A DNA stretch of 64,000 bases from Helicobacter aurati (GTDB lineage: Bacteria > Campylobacterota > Campylobacteria > Campylobacterales > Helicobacteraceae), in contig NZ_NXLW01000002.1 in NCBI RefSeq assembly GCF_003364265.1, positions 1-64,000 on the forward strand, given 5' to 3'. The notes under the pieces were generated by a model that worked only from the letters and a program-made list of their open reading frames with translations, did no database searches and was not told the DNA's origin. Both the position numbers and the translations under genes were made by a program. Positions 8,087 to 17,030 of this stretch are shown piece by piece. Every line of letters begins with the position of its first letter. Position 1 is the stretch's first letter.

Positions 8087-8255
8087 ATTTTTCCTTTATT
8101 TGTTTGATATATTTTGCTCATAATTCTTAATCCTTATGTTTATTTCCTATTTTGAGGCAATACGAAAATATTTTAGACCCTAACACATTTCTTGTTTATG
8201 GATTTGTTTATAGATTGCCTATATCACAATTTACCACAAATATTCTTTCATTCTT

Positions 8256-9179
8256 TTAATTTATGTACGTCAAAAAATGATTGTACTTCTGTGAGTTGCC
8301 CATAACAATTTCAAAAAAGGCATCCTGGATTTTTTTTGTTATTTCGCCTCGGTAACCATTGCCTATGGTTCTAAAGTCAACTTCATAAATTGGTGTAATT
8401 TCTGCTGCTGTTCCAGTTAAGAAAGCTTCGTCTGCAATATAGACTTCATCTCGTGTGATTCTTCTTTGTTCAATATCTATTTTTAGGTCTCTTGCGATAT
8501 GGAAAACCGTATTGTGTGTTATTGATTCTAAAGAATTATCATAAGGAGGGGTTATCAGTTTTCCATTTCGAACTATGAAAAGACATTCCCCGCTTCCTTC
8601 GGCAATAAATCCATTATCATCAAGCAATAGAGCCTCTTCGAATCCGCAAGCAATAGCTTCATGCTTTGCCATTTGTGAATTTAGATAATTCGCAACTGCT
8701 TTTGCTTTCCCCATGCTGGATTTTACGTTGTTTCGTACAAAAGAGCTAATTTTTGCACGAATTCCTTTTTGCAATGCTTCTTCTCCTAAATAAGCACCCC
8801 ACTCCCAAGCTGCGATAGCTACTTCCACAGGTGAATGTAAATGATATACGCCCATTGCACCATATCCTAAATAAATAATTGGACGTAAATAAACGTTGCT
8901 GTTAAAACATTCTTTGTTAGCTCGTAGAATCTCTATTTGTGCTGTTTGTAACTCTTCTTGTGAGTAGGGGCATTGTATCATAACAATTTTGGCACTTTCT
9001 AATAGTCTTTTTGTGTGGGATTCCAATCTAAATATAGCCAATCCTTTTTCTGTCATATAAGCTCTTGTACCTTCAAACACGCCATTACCATAGTGCAATG
9101 TATGGCTTAGAATATGTGTGGTTGCATCTTTCCATGGGATAATTTCGCCATTTTTCCAAATATATTTCGCTTCTTTCAT
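8256..9179 (-). CDS. ilvE: Branched-chain amino acid aminotransferase
   Basis: A 307-residue PLP fold-type IV aminotransferase that interconverts branched-chain 2-oxo acids and Leu, Ile or Val. It starts YIWKNGEIIPWKDATTHILSHTLHYGNGVFEG, the conserved N-terminal block. The PLP Lys lies in SSMGKAKAVANYLNSQMAK, and the cofactor-binding block EALLLDDNGFIAEGSGECLF is intact. The C-terminal DEAFLTGTAAEITPI is also typical. The length is normal. Its own promoter lies upstream on the minus strand, and the divergent neighbour is the phosphate permease. Confidence 0.95.
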   Translation of the reverse strand: MKEAKYIWKNGEIIPWKDATTHILSHTLHYGNGVFEGTRAYMTEKGLAIFRLESHTKRLLESAKIVMIQCPYSQEELQTAQIEILRANKECFNSNVYLRPIIYLGYGAMGVYHLHSPVEVAIAAWEWGAYLGEEALQKGIRAKISSFVRNNVKSSMGKAKAVANYLNSQMAKHEAIACGFEEALLLDDNGFIAEGSGECLFIVRNGKLITPPYDNSLESITHNTVFHIARDLKIDIEQRRITRDEVYIADEAFLTGTAAEITPIYEVDFRTIGNGYRGEITKKIQDAFFEIVMGNSQKYNHFLTYIN

Positions 9180-9226
9180 AATACAATCCTTAAATTTTAC
9201 AAAATATTTAAGTGAATTAATTTGTG

Positions 9227-9232
9227 ATTATA
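9227..9232 (-). promoter_or_regulatory. Extended -10 promoter of ilvE
   Basis: On the minus strand the sequence reads TATGTTATAATC, a TGnTATAAT extended -10 about 50 bases before the ilvE ATG. Confidence 0.6.
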
Positions 9233-9374
9233 ACATAAAAGTTAGCAATTGAGATTATAGTGTTTATTGCTTTTTGAGTATCCTAATAGCAAAAATAAAG
9301 AGTTTTTGTTTTATGACCCACGAATAACGTTTGATTGTTTAAGAATTGAGTGAATTTTGAGAGAGTAATCTTGG

Positions 9375-9380
9375 TATAAT
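9375..9380 (+). promoter_or_regulatory. Extended -10 promoter of the phosphate permease
   Basis: TTGGTATAATC provides a TGnTATAAT-type element 45 bases before the ATG at 9425. Confidence 0.6.
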
Positions 9381-9424
9381 CTAAAAATAATCTTATACTC
9401 ACAACTAGGATTAAGGTGTTTTTT

Positions 9425-11026
9425 ATGGATATGGGTAATATTGAAAAAATTGAAAATGCAACTTCTTTCGGCAAAAGAGATATTATAAAAATTGGAATTG
9501 TACTTTTATTTTTTATAGTCATTTCAGTTATTGCAATTACTTGTGGGTATCCTGTGAATAGCCCTGTAGTGCTAATCTTTGCTGTTGTAATAGGCGGTTA
9601 CATGGCATTAAACATTGGTGCTAATGATGTGGCAAATAATGTTGGACCTGCTGTCGGTTCTCATGCTATCACCTTGATTGGTGCAATTGTTATAGCTGCA
9701 ATCGCGGAGGCATTGGGTGCAATTATTGCTGGAAAAGACGTTGTAGATACAATAAAATCTGGAATCATCGATCCTAATAGCTTACAAGACAATAAAACTT
9801 TTATCTGTGTTATGTTGGCATCATTAGCTTCGGGGGCAATTTGGCTACATGTAGCCACTATGATAGGAGCACCTGTCTCTACAACACATTCCCTTGTTGG
9901 TGGTGTTCTTGGTGCGGGCATTATGGCTGGGGGATTCAGTGTAGCCAATTGGTCTGCCCTAGGACAAATTATAATAAGCTGGGTTGTCTCTCCTTGTCTT
10001 GGCGGTTTTGTTGCAATGCTATTTCTCTTTATGATTAAGCATCTTATTACCTATCAAAGGGATAAGAGAGCTGCAGCTAAAAAAGTTGTTCCTTTCCTTT
10101 TGTTTATCATGTCATGGTGTTTCAGCGTGTACCTGGTGCAAAAAACAGGTATTTTCAAGATAGATTTTCAAACTACCTTGTTGGTTGGCTTGGTTATTGC
10201 ATTGGCTATATTTTTTATCTCTCGTCCCTTTATTATTAATAAAGCAAATACTCTTTCAAATACCAAAGAAGATATAAATGAGCTTTTTACAATGCCACTT
10301 GTTTTTTCTGCGGCTTTGTTGAGTTTCGCGCACGGTGCAAATGATGTTGCCAATGCTATTGGACCATTAGCGGGTATTTATGAAGCTATTGCTACTTCAG
10401 ATGATTCCTTTGGTCGTCAAGCAAATGTACCGTTTTGGATTATGCTTATTGGTGGTTTGGGGATTTCTTTGGGATTGGCACTTTATGGTCCTAGACTCAT
10501 CAAAACTGTAGGTAGTGAAATTACAGAATTAGACAAAATGCGTGCTTTTTGCGTTGCCATTTCTGCCGCCATAACCGTTTTAATTGCTTCACAGTTAGGG
10601 CTTCCTGTCAGTTCTACACATATAGCCATTGGAGCGATTTTTGGTGTTGGTTTTTTACGTGAATATCTTAAGAAACGTTATTATGATATGCAGCAACAAA
10701 TTGTCAAAGCTCATGTTGGGAAAGATGAAGAAGTAGTGGAAAGATTCCTAACAAAATTTCACCGTGCAAGCATAAGACAAAAAAAGGAAATGTTACAATC
10801 ATTAAAAAATTTACAATCAAAATCGGAAAAAAGAACAGGCACCCAAGATTTGCCGTTACTGAAAAAGAAAGAACGTAAAATACTCAAAAAAGCTTATAAA
10901 CATGAATTAGTAAAACGTAGTGCCATTAATCGAATTGTTGCTTCATGGCTTATTACGGTTCCATTTTCCGCTGTATTAGGCGCGATAGGTTACTATCTTG
11001 TTGAGAAAATAGGAACGATTATATAA
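9425..11026 (+). CDS. PiT-family inorganic phosphate permease
   Basis: A protein of 533 residues from the ATG at 9425, which has an AAGG site at the right distance; a GTG three codons upstream is possible but less likely. Both halves carry the PiT signature: GANDVANNVGPAVGSHA near residue 65 and GANDVANAIGPLAGIYE near residue 305. About 11 hydrophobic helices are visible. A charged cytoplasmic region of roughly 100 residues (MQQQIVKAHVGKDEEVVERFLTKF...) lies before the last helix. It imports phosphate with sodium or protons. Related to H. pylori HP1491. The stop codon abuts the convergent ABC ATPase gene with no spacer. Confidence 0.93.
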   Translation: MDMGNIEKIENATSFGKRDIIKIGIVLLFFIVISVIAITCGYPVNSPVVLIFAVVIGGYMALNIGANDVANNVGPAVGSHAITLIGAIVIAAIAEALGAIIAGKDVVDTIKSGIIDPNSLQDNKTFICVMLASLASGAIWLHVATMIGAPVSTTHSLVGGVLGAGIMAGGFSVANWSALGQIIISWVVSPCLGGFVAMLFLFMIKHLITYQRDKRAAAKKVVPFLLFIMSWCFSVYLVQKTGIFKIDFQTTLLVGLVIALAIFFISRPFIINKANTLSNTKEDINELFTMPLVFSAALLSFAHGANDVANAIGPLAGIYEAIATSDDSFGRQANVPFWIMLIGGLGISLGLALYGPRLIKTVGSEITELDKMRAFCVAISAAITVLIASQLGLPVSSTHIAIGAIFGVGFLREYLKKRYYDMQQQIVKAHVGKDEEVVERFLTKFHRASIRQKKEMLQSLKNLQSKSEKRTGTQDLPLLKKKERKILKKAYKHELVKRSAINRIVASWLITVPFSAVLGAIGYYLVEKIGTII

Positions 11027-11782
11027 TCATAAGTGAAGAACTTTTTGTAAAAAGTTATTTAATCTTGGATTTTTTTGGGTATTTGCATTGAAAATTTGAT
11101 CGGGAGTAGAATCTACAAGGATTTGAGCACTTTCCATAAAAAGTATCCTGTGTGCTACATTTTTTGCAAAACCCATTTCATGCGTTACTACAAGCATGGT
11201 AATCCCTTCTTTAGCTATTTCCTGCATAAGGTTTAATACTTCTCCCACCATTTCAGGATCAAGTGCGCTTGTTGGTTCGTCAAATAGAATCACGTGGGGA
11301 TTCATACAAAGACTTCTAGCAATTGCTATACGTTGCTTCTGACCTCCAGAAAGCTTGGACGGTTTGGTATTTTCTTTGTCGCTTAACCCTACTCTTTCTA
11401 GTAACATGCGAGCTTTTTCTAAGGCTTGTTGTTTTGTCATGAGTTTAGTTGTAATAGGCGCAAGAGTAAGATTCTCTAATACGGTTTTATTATTAAATAG
11501 GTTAAAGTGTTGAAAAACCATGCTAACTTTTTGTCGAATCTTATTAATATTTGTTTGGGAATCTATAATGTTTATTCCATTAATATGGATTTCTCCGCTT
11601 GTTGGACTTTCAAGAAGATTGAGACAACGTAAAAATGTACTTTTCCCACTTCCACTCGGACCAATAATAGCAACTACTTCTCCTTTTTGAAAACTCACAT
11701 TAATAGAATCTAACACCTTGAGGGAATGATAATACTTTGAGAGATTAATAACTTTGATGATGTTCGTGTGTGTTCTAGTCAT
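11027..11782 (-). CDS. Polar amino acid ABC transporter ATPase (GlnQ type)
   Basis: A 251-residue ATPase with Walker A GPSGSGKST (about residue 42), Q-loop VFQHFNLF, signature LSGGQKQRIAIARSL, Walker B VILFDEPTSALDPEMV and switch His in VVTHEMGFA. The pattern matches the GlnQ/HisP/ArtP family, which energises uptake of polar amino acids. It lies 12 bases downstream of its permease and both are read on the minus strand. The specific substrate cannot be told because no binding-protein gene is adjacent. Confidence 0.92.
   Translation of the reverse strand: MTRTHTNIIKVINLSKYYHSLKVLDSINVSFQKGEVVAIIGPSGSGKSTFLRCLNLLESPTSGEIHINGINIIDSQTNINKIRQKVSMVFQHFNLFNNKTVLENLTLAPITTKLMTKQQALEKARMLLERVGLSDKENTKPSKLSGGQKQRIAIARSLCMNPHVILFDEPTSALDPEMVGEVLNLMQEIAKEGITMLVVTHEMGFAKNVAHRILFMESAQILVDSTPDQIFNANTQKNPRLNNFLQKVLHL
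11039..11056. repeat. Short perfect hairpin at convergent gene ends
   Basis: AACTTTTTGTAAAAAGTT is a perfect inverted repeat 13 bases after the permease stop and inside the 3' end of the opposing ATPase gene. It may terminate the phosphate permease transcript. The T-run is within the stem, so the call is weak. Confidence 0.3.
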
Positions 11783-11794
11783 TATTGTCCTTGA

Positions 11795-12502
11795 CTAATC
11801 ATTCTTATGTAAAAATCTTTCTAATAGTTTTGTACATACAGAAAAAATTTTAACTAAAGTGTAATAAATAACTGCCGCAAAAATGATAGGAGTAGGATTG
11901 TATATTGCTGCTTGTAGGATTTTGCTTTGTGATGTCAAATCATTGACACTAATATACCCTACAATTGAAGTTTCTTTAAATAATGCAATAAACTCATTTG
12001 CCAAAGAAGGTAAAATATTTTTAATAGCTTGAGGTAAAATAATTTGTCGCATTGTTTGAGAGTAGCTTAATCCCATAGATCTGCCCGCTTCCATTTGTCC
12101 TTTATCCACACTTTGGATTCCTGCACGTACAATTTCTGCAATGTAGGCGGAAGAATTTAAACCAAGCGCAAATAATGCTGCATAAAAATTATCACTTAAA
12201 GTAGCAAAGATGACATAGGCAAAAATAAGTAACTGCACAACCATTGGTGTTCCACGAAGAATATCAATATATTCATCAATGATAAAGTTTAATATTGTGT
12301 TGTTTATCATGCGCAAAAACGCTAATATGAATCCTAAAATTGTACCTATAAATACCCCGCCGGCTGTTAGTAGCAGTGTTACTCCAATACTTTTCAGGAT
12401 TGCCTGATATTCTTTTGTGGTCAGATGGTGGGGAAAAGTATAATAGATGCCAATACTGATAATAAGACAAAAAATAAAAAGTTTACAATATTTATCCACC
12501 AT
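11795..12502 (-). CDS. Polar amino acid ABC transporter permease
   Basis: A 235-residue membrane protein of the HisM/GlnP family. The N-terminal block LLLTAGGVFIGTILGFILAFLRM, then EYIDILRGTPMVVQLLIFAYV and the EAA loop EAGRSMGLSYSQTMRQIILPQAIKNILPSLANEFIALFKETS are all present. It forms the transmembrane path for an amino acid taken up with the ATPase just downstream. It begins about 80 bases downstream of a 30-base perfect palindrome that could be an operator. Confidence 0.92.
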   Translation of the reverse strand: MVDKYCKLFIFCLIISIGIYYTFPHHLTTKEYQAILKSIGVTLLLTAGGVFIGTILGFILAFLRMINNTILNFIIDEYIDILRGTPMVVQLLIFAYVIFATLSDNFYAALFALGLNSSAYIAEIVRAGIQSVDKGQMEAGRSMGLSYSQTMRQIILPQAIKNILPSLANEFIALFKETSIVGYISVNDLTSQSKILQAAIYNPTPIIFAAVIYYTLVKIFSVCTKLLERFLHKND

Positions 12503-12583
12503 TAACCTCGAGTGAATTTATCAAGAGACTCGAACTTTGTCATTGTCATTTTGCGCCTGCGCTTGATTGCTTGATGTTGTAAA

Positions 12584-12613
12584 ATATAACATATTTATAT
12601 AAATATGTTATAT
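12584..12613. repeat. 30-base perfect palindrome upstream of the amino acid transporter
   Basis: Each half is 15 bases; the left half is ATATAACATATTTAT and the right is its exact reverse complement, with no loop. It lies between the 3' end of ccoG and the 5' end of the permease gene, about 82 bases before the permease start. A dimeric repressor site or a cruciform/terminator are both possible. Confidence 0.6.
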
Positions 12614-12677
12614 CGCTTCTTGTGAGAAATGAATTTCTTAATTACAAGAAATAGACAATGCTGAAAGTTTTTATGTT

Positions 12678-12712
12678 GATTCTGTATAAATTTATAGAGT
12701 TTTATAGAATCA
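12678..12712 (-). terminator. Possible hairpin at the 3' end of ccoG
   Basis: Inverted arms GATTCT...AGAATC, continuing imperfectly into TATAAA and TTTATA, flank an AT-rich loop just at and after the ccoG stop on the minus strand. No uridine run follows, so termination is uncertain. Confidence 0.3.
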
Positions 12713-14143
12713 ATTTTTCTTTAATTTCTTTTCTATGTAACTCTGACTAGGATACATATAGAATGTTTTGAAGCTTGTTTGAATGGTTTCTTTGGAATCA
12801 ATTGCATAAGATAGAATAGTAATGGGGATATTTTTATCGCTTTCTTTTGAATCGTTGAGGGATTCTTTAGCGCGTAGCAGTACGACAAGTGTTCTTTCGC
12901 TTTTTGCTGGAATGACAAATTCTTTATTGTTTGGATAATCTGGGATAAGAATCTCAATGTGATTAGCCATTTCACCTTCTATGGAAAAACCAAAAGCATG
13001 TTCTTTGTCATCAATATTCTGTATTAAGAATTTATAGGCATTGTCAACTGCTCCACTTTGACGGACCATATAAAGTTCCGATGTGCGCGTAATATTAAGA
13101 AGCATGGTTGTTCGCATATTACTTACAAAGATTAAAGTTATAAAAAATATACTCAATAGGACAATATAGGCAATGGTTTTTGTTCGGAATAATTGGACTT
13201 TTGTCTGCTGCAAAGTGGCATTCGATGAGCTCCAATTAATAAGAGATGGCTTACCTAGTGAACTCATTGTGTGCGAACAAGCATCGACGCATTCCAAACA
13301 ATGAATACATTCGAGTTGTACGCCCTTACGAATATCAATATGTGTAGGGCAAACTTGCACACAACGCATGCAATTGACACACTCATTAGCAGGATTTTGT
13401 TTTTTCGGGGTGAGCTTAAGCAATTGTCCTGCAGTATCATAAACTGTCCCACCTCTTTTGCTATCATAGATAGACATCAGTGTGTCATTATCAAAAAATA
13501 CGGATTGTACTCGCGCATAAGGACACATATAGATGCAAAAAGATTCGGCTATAAAACATACTTCAATTGTCATGAAAATTGCAATAACTAACCAAAAGCC
13601 GAGCAATAACGTATGGTTAGAAATATCTGCAATGTAAGGGAAGAAATCTTCGGGCGGGACGAAGAAAAAAAGAAAATCTGCTGCCGCAATCAAGGAAATA
13701 CAGGAGAACAAAAAGATTCCAAAAGAGTACTTTAGTTTTTTTATTGGAGTATTTAATATTAATTTTTCTTGTTTATTGGTTGTCTTTTTACGTAGTTTTA
13801 ATAAATATGTTTGAATAACATCGCGATAGATAGATCGAAAAATGGTTTGCGGACAACCCCAACCGCACCATATTCTGCCGCCCATTACGGTAATAAAAAA
13901 TATGCCAACAAATAGAATCATTAGCATAAATGGTAAGACATAGAACTCTTGTATGTTAAATTCAATGCCCAATAAATGCAATACTTTATGATCGAAAGAC
14001 AGTAAAAATATATGATTTTGTGATTCTCCAAGGCGAACAAACGGAACAATCAATAATGCAATGGTTAAAAGAGTATAAACTATATGTCTTTTACGTTTAA
14101 AATCTTTAATAAAAGAGGTTTTACTAACCAAACTACTATCCAT
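12710..14143 (-). CDS. ccoG: Cytochrome c oxidase assembly ferredoxin-like protein CcoG (FixG/RdxA)
   Basis: A 477-residue membrane iron-sulfur protein. It has N-terminal membrane helices, the conserved CGWGCPQTIFRSIYRD block near residue 93, and further helices to about 210. CMCPYARVQS follows near 205. The two [4Fe-4S] motifs are NECVNCMRCVQVCPTHIDIR and LECIHCLECVDAC (about 250-290). One more helix and a C-terminal beta-rich Ig-like domain complete the usual FixG architecture. Family members help copper delivery and assembly of cbb3 oxidase. The ccoNOPQ and ccoS/I genes are not in the window. Length is normal. Confidence 0.93.
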   Translation of the reverse strand: MDSSLVSKTSFIKDFKRKRHIVYTLLTIALLIVPFVRLGESQNHIFLLSFDHKVLHLLGIEFNIQEFYVLPFMLMILFVGIFFITVMGGRIWCGWGCPQTIFRSIYRDVIQTYLLKLRKKTTNKQEKLILNTPIKKLKYSFGIFLFSCISLIAAADFLFFFVPPEDFFPYIADISNHTLLLGFWLVIAIFMTIEVCFIAESFCIYMCPYARVQSVFFDNDTLMSIYDSKRGGTVYDTAGQLLKLTPKKQNPANECVNCMRCVQVCPTHIDIRKGVQLECIHCLECVDACSHTMSSLGKPSLINWSSSNATLQQTKVQLFRTKTIAYIVLLSIFFITLIFVSNMRTTMLLNITRTSELYMVRQSGAVDNAYKFLIQNIDDKEHAFGFSIEGEMANHIEILIPDYPNNKEFVIPAKSERTLVVLLRAKESLNDSKESDKNIPITILSYAIDSKETIQTSFKTFYMYPSQSYIEKKLKKN

Positions 14144-14246
14144 TAATCAGTCCTTAAAACTTATATAATATTAATGTTCATTTTAAAATAAAGCCGTTCT
14201 TGTTTTGCATCGAGAGCATGAGTAATAAAATATTGTCATGACTTAC

Positions 14247-14268
14247 ATAATTTTGATGTTAAAATTAT
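14247..14268. repeat. 8-base-arm hairpin between ccoG and the ABC-F gene
   Basis: ATAATTTT and AAAATTAT separated by 6 bases, in the divergent spacer. It may be regulatory or incidental in this AT-rich DNA. Confidence 0.25.
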
Positions 14269-14357
14269 ATTGATATTATTTGGTGTTGTCAATATTTTGA
14301 ATTGTTAAGAAAATTATAAACGTAGATAATAATTTGCATTAATTAAAAAGGAATTTT

Positions 14358-15962
14358 ATGTTACAAGCAATCAATATTAGTATGCGTTATCCTACCAAAA
14401 CACTTTTTGAAAATATCACTATTAAACTAGATAAGGGTAAAAGATATGGCTTAATTGGAGCGAATGGAGCGGGCAAATCAACCATGATGAAGATTCTTAG
14501 TAAAGAAATTGAAGCAAATAGCGGTGAAATTATTATAGATTCTGGATTGAAACTTGGTGTGCTTAGTCAAAATCAATATGCTTACGAGGATTTAAGCATT
14601 AAAGATGTTGTTTTACTTGGCAATAAAAGACTTTATGACGCAATCAAAGAAAAGGAACATTTATATAGCACAGCAGACTTGAGTGATAGTAAAGTCAATC
14701 AACAATTAAGTGAATTGGAGATTATTTGTGTTGAAGAAGATCCTATGTATGAGTATGAAGTAGTCATTGAGAAGATTTTGCAAGATTTAGGGTTTCCCCC
14801 TATAAAGCACAGTAATCTTATGAAGACACTTACAGGCGGTGATAAATTTAAGATACTCTTAGCTCAAGTGCTTTTTCCAAAGCCGGATATATTATTGCTT
14901 GATGAACCGACTAACAATCTTGATTTATATACTATCGCTTGGCTTGAAGAACATTTGAAAAGACATGAAGGTACGCTCGTTACTATATCACATGATAGAC
15001 ATTTTTTAAATGCTGTTTGTACGCATATTCTTGATTTGGATTTTAAAACGTTAAGAGAGTTTAGCGGTAATTATGATGATTGGTATATCGCTTCCACTAT
15101 TCTTGCAAAACAACAAGAAATGGAGCGCAATAAAAAGCTGAAAGAAAAGGCCGCATTAGAAGATTTTGTCCGTCGTTTTGGTGCAAACGCTAGCAAAGCA
15201 AGACAGGCAACAGCAAGACAAAAACAGCTTGATAAATTACAAATAGAATCCTTGCAGCTTTCTAGCAGGAGAGATCCTAGTATTGTTTTTAAATCAAAAC
15301 GTCAAATTGGTAATGAAGTATTAAATGTTGTAAACATCAGCCATGCTTATGCCGATCATCATGTTTTACAAGATTTAGACTTAACGATTCTACCAAATGA
15401 TAAGATTGCACTTATTGGCGCAAATGGAGTGGGGAAAAGCACATTATGCAAGATCCTTGCTGAAGATATGAGCCCCAATAAAGGTAATATTACATGGGGA
15501 ACAACAATACAAATGGCTTATTTCCCGCAGAATACAAGCGAAGCAGTTAGCGGTGAAGTTAGTCTTTATGAATGGTTAAGAACATTTGATAAAAGTGTTG
15601 ATTCTAACGAAATAAGGACTTCGCTAGGGAGAATGCTTTTTAGTGGAGAGGAACAAGAAAAATATGTCAGCATGTTAAGCGGTGGGGAAAAGCACAGACT
15701 TATGCTTTCTAAACTTATGTTATCTGGAGCAAATTTTTTATTGCTTGATGAGCCAACTAATCATCTTGATTTAGAATCCATTATTGCATTGGGTGAGGCA
15801 CTCTACAACTATAACGGAGGTATTTTGTGCGTAAGTCATGATAGAGAGCTTATTGACTCGTATGCAAATAGAATCTTGTTTATGAAGCAAGGAAAAAACG
15901 GCGCAGAGATTATTGATTTTCGTGGTAGCTATGAAGAATTTTTACAACAATATGATTTATAA
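14358..15962 (+). CDS. ABC-F family ribosome-associated ATPase (YbiT-like)
   Basis: A 534-residue soluble protein with two ABC domains and no membrane segments. Domain 1 has Walker A GANGAGKST and Walker B ILLLDEPTNNLD. Its signature is LTGGD rather than LSGGE. A charged inter-domain linker (about 240-300, KQQEMERNKKLKEKAALEDFVRRFGANASKARQ) is typical of the P-site tRNA interaction motif. Domain 2 has GANGVGKST, LSGGEKHRL and FLLLDEPTNHLDLES. Family members act on ribosomes during stalled or slow translation. Length and linker fit the YbiT branch. AAAAAGGA precedes the ATG. Confidence 0.9.
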   Translation: MLQAINISMRYPTKTLFENITIKLDKGKRYGLIGANGAGKSTMMKILSKEIEANSGEIIIDSGLKLGVLSQNQYAYEDLSIKDVVLLGNKRLYDAIKEKEHLYSTADLSDSKVNQQLSELEIICVEEDPMYEYEVVIEKILQDLGFPPIKHSNLMKTLTGGDKFKILLAQVLFPKPDILLLDEPTNNLDLYTIAWLEEHLKRHEGTLVTISHDRHFLNAVCTHILDLDFKTLREFSGNYDDWYIASTILAKQQEMERNKKLKEKAALEDFVRRFGANASKARQATARQKQLDKLQIESLQLSSRRDPSIVFKSKRQIGNEVLNVVNISHAYADHHVLQDLDLTILPNDKIALIGANGVGKSTLCKILAEDMSPNKGNITWGTTIQMAYFPQNTSEAVSGEVSLYEWLRTFDKSVDSNEIRTSLGRMLFSGEEQEKYVSMLSGGEKHRLMLSKLMLSGANFLLLDEPTNHLDLESIIALGEALYNYNGGILCVSHDRELIDSYANRILFMKQGKNGAEIIDFRGSYEEFLQQYDL

Positions 15963-16119
15963 TGTGATGTTTTTGCACGTTAAAGAGCAAATAAGAGTAT
16001 TATAGAAATATGCTTTGAAATGTTTAACGCTATTTGTTGCGGTGTCTGCCAAGGTAACTTGCAAGAATCTTTATTGCCCCCAATTTCAAAGTAGCTCTGC
16101 ATGTTGTAATAATAAATTG

Positions 16120-16128
16120 TGCTACAAT
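16120..16128 (+). promoter_or_regulatory. Extended -10 promoter of the MacB-like ATPase gene
   Basis: TGCTACAAT lies 34 bases before the ATG at 16162, and AAGAGG precedes the start codon. Confidence 0.55.
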
Positions 16129-16161
16129 ATCGCATGTAAGTAATCAGTCATAAGAGGTATT

Positions 16162-16875
16162 ATGAGTTTTATTAGTCTGGAGGCAATTACAAAGACCTAC
16201 GGTAAAGGTAAAAATTCCTTTCAAGCATTACACGGTGTGAATCTACAGGTACAACAAGGGGAATTTATCGCTCTTATGGGTCCTTCTGGTTCAGGTAAAT
16301 CTACAATGGCAAATATTTTAGGATGCCTTGATGTTGCTACTACCGGCAAATATCTTTTTAACGGTGTGGATGTATCCGAGCTTACTCGCACTCAACGTTC
16401 GCTTTTGCGAAGACATTATATGGGGTTTATTTTTCAGGGATTCAATCTTCTTTCGCGTACATCTGCTCTTGAAAATGTAGAGTTACCTCTTGTATACCGT
16501 GGTATGCAAAAGAAGGAGAGACAGAAATTAGCGTTACGTGCGCTGGAAATGGTAGGACTTGAACAATGGGCACATCATAGTAGTTCTGAGTTAAGTGGCG
16601 GGCAATGTCAGAGGGTTGCAATTGCTAGGGCTATTGTTATTGAACCTTTGTTTCTCTTAGCAGATGAACCCACAGGTAATCTTGACACAAAACGTAGTAA
16701 CGAAGTTATGGAAATTATGACGTATCTCAACAAAGAAATGGGCATTACTATTCTCATGGTAACACATGAGCCAGAGATGGCGCAATATGCTCACCGAGAA
16801 ATTTATTTCTTGGATGGAAATATTCAAAAGGAAATAATTCTGGATTCGGAGTTATATCAAACTAAAACATTATGA
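16162..16875 (+). CDS. ABC transporter ATPase of the MacB/LolD family
   Basis: A 237-residue ATPase. Walker A GPSGSGKST, Q-loop FIFQGFNLLSRTSALENVELPLVY, signature LSGGQCQRVAIARAI, Walker [13 protein letters not shown] and switch His VTHEPEM are all present. The NVELPLVYRG and TGNLD blocks place it in the MacB/LolD/FtsE subgroup, which powers mechanotransmission-type exporters. No MacB-like permease or periplasmic adaptor is adjacent: the next gene is a glycosyltransferase, so its partner must be encoded elsewhere. Confidence 0.9.
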   Translation: MSFISLEAITKTYGKGKNSFQALHGVNLQVQQGEFIALMGPSGSGKSTMANILGCLDVATTGKYLFNGVDVSELTRTQRSLLRRHYMGFIFQGFNLLSRTSALENVELPLVYRGMQKKERQKLALRALEMVGLEQWAHHSSSELSGGQCQRVAIARAIVIEPLFLLADEPTGNLDTKRSNEVMEIMTYLNKEMGITILMVTHEPEMAQYAHREIYFLDGNIQKEIILDSELYQTKTL

Positions 16876-17030
16876 ATATAAGAACTATTTAATTCATAAG
16901 ATGCAAAGAAATAATTTTATTATTTGAATTTTCTGTATAGAAATTTTTAAATGGTTTAGGCTTTGTAGGGTTGCATAAAGTTATTTTGATTGTTGGAAAA
17001 CTTATCACACAAAATTAAGGGGTAGATACC

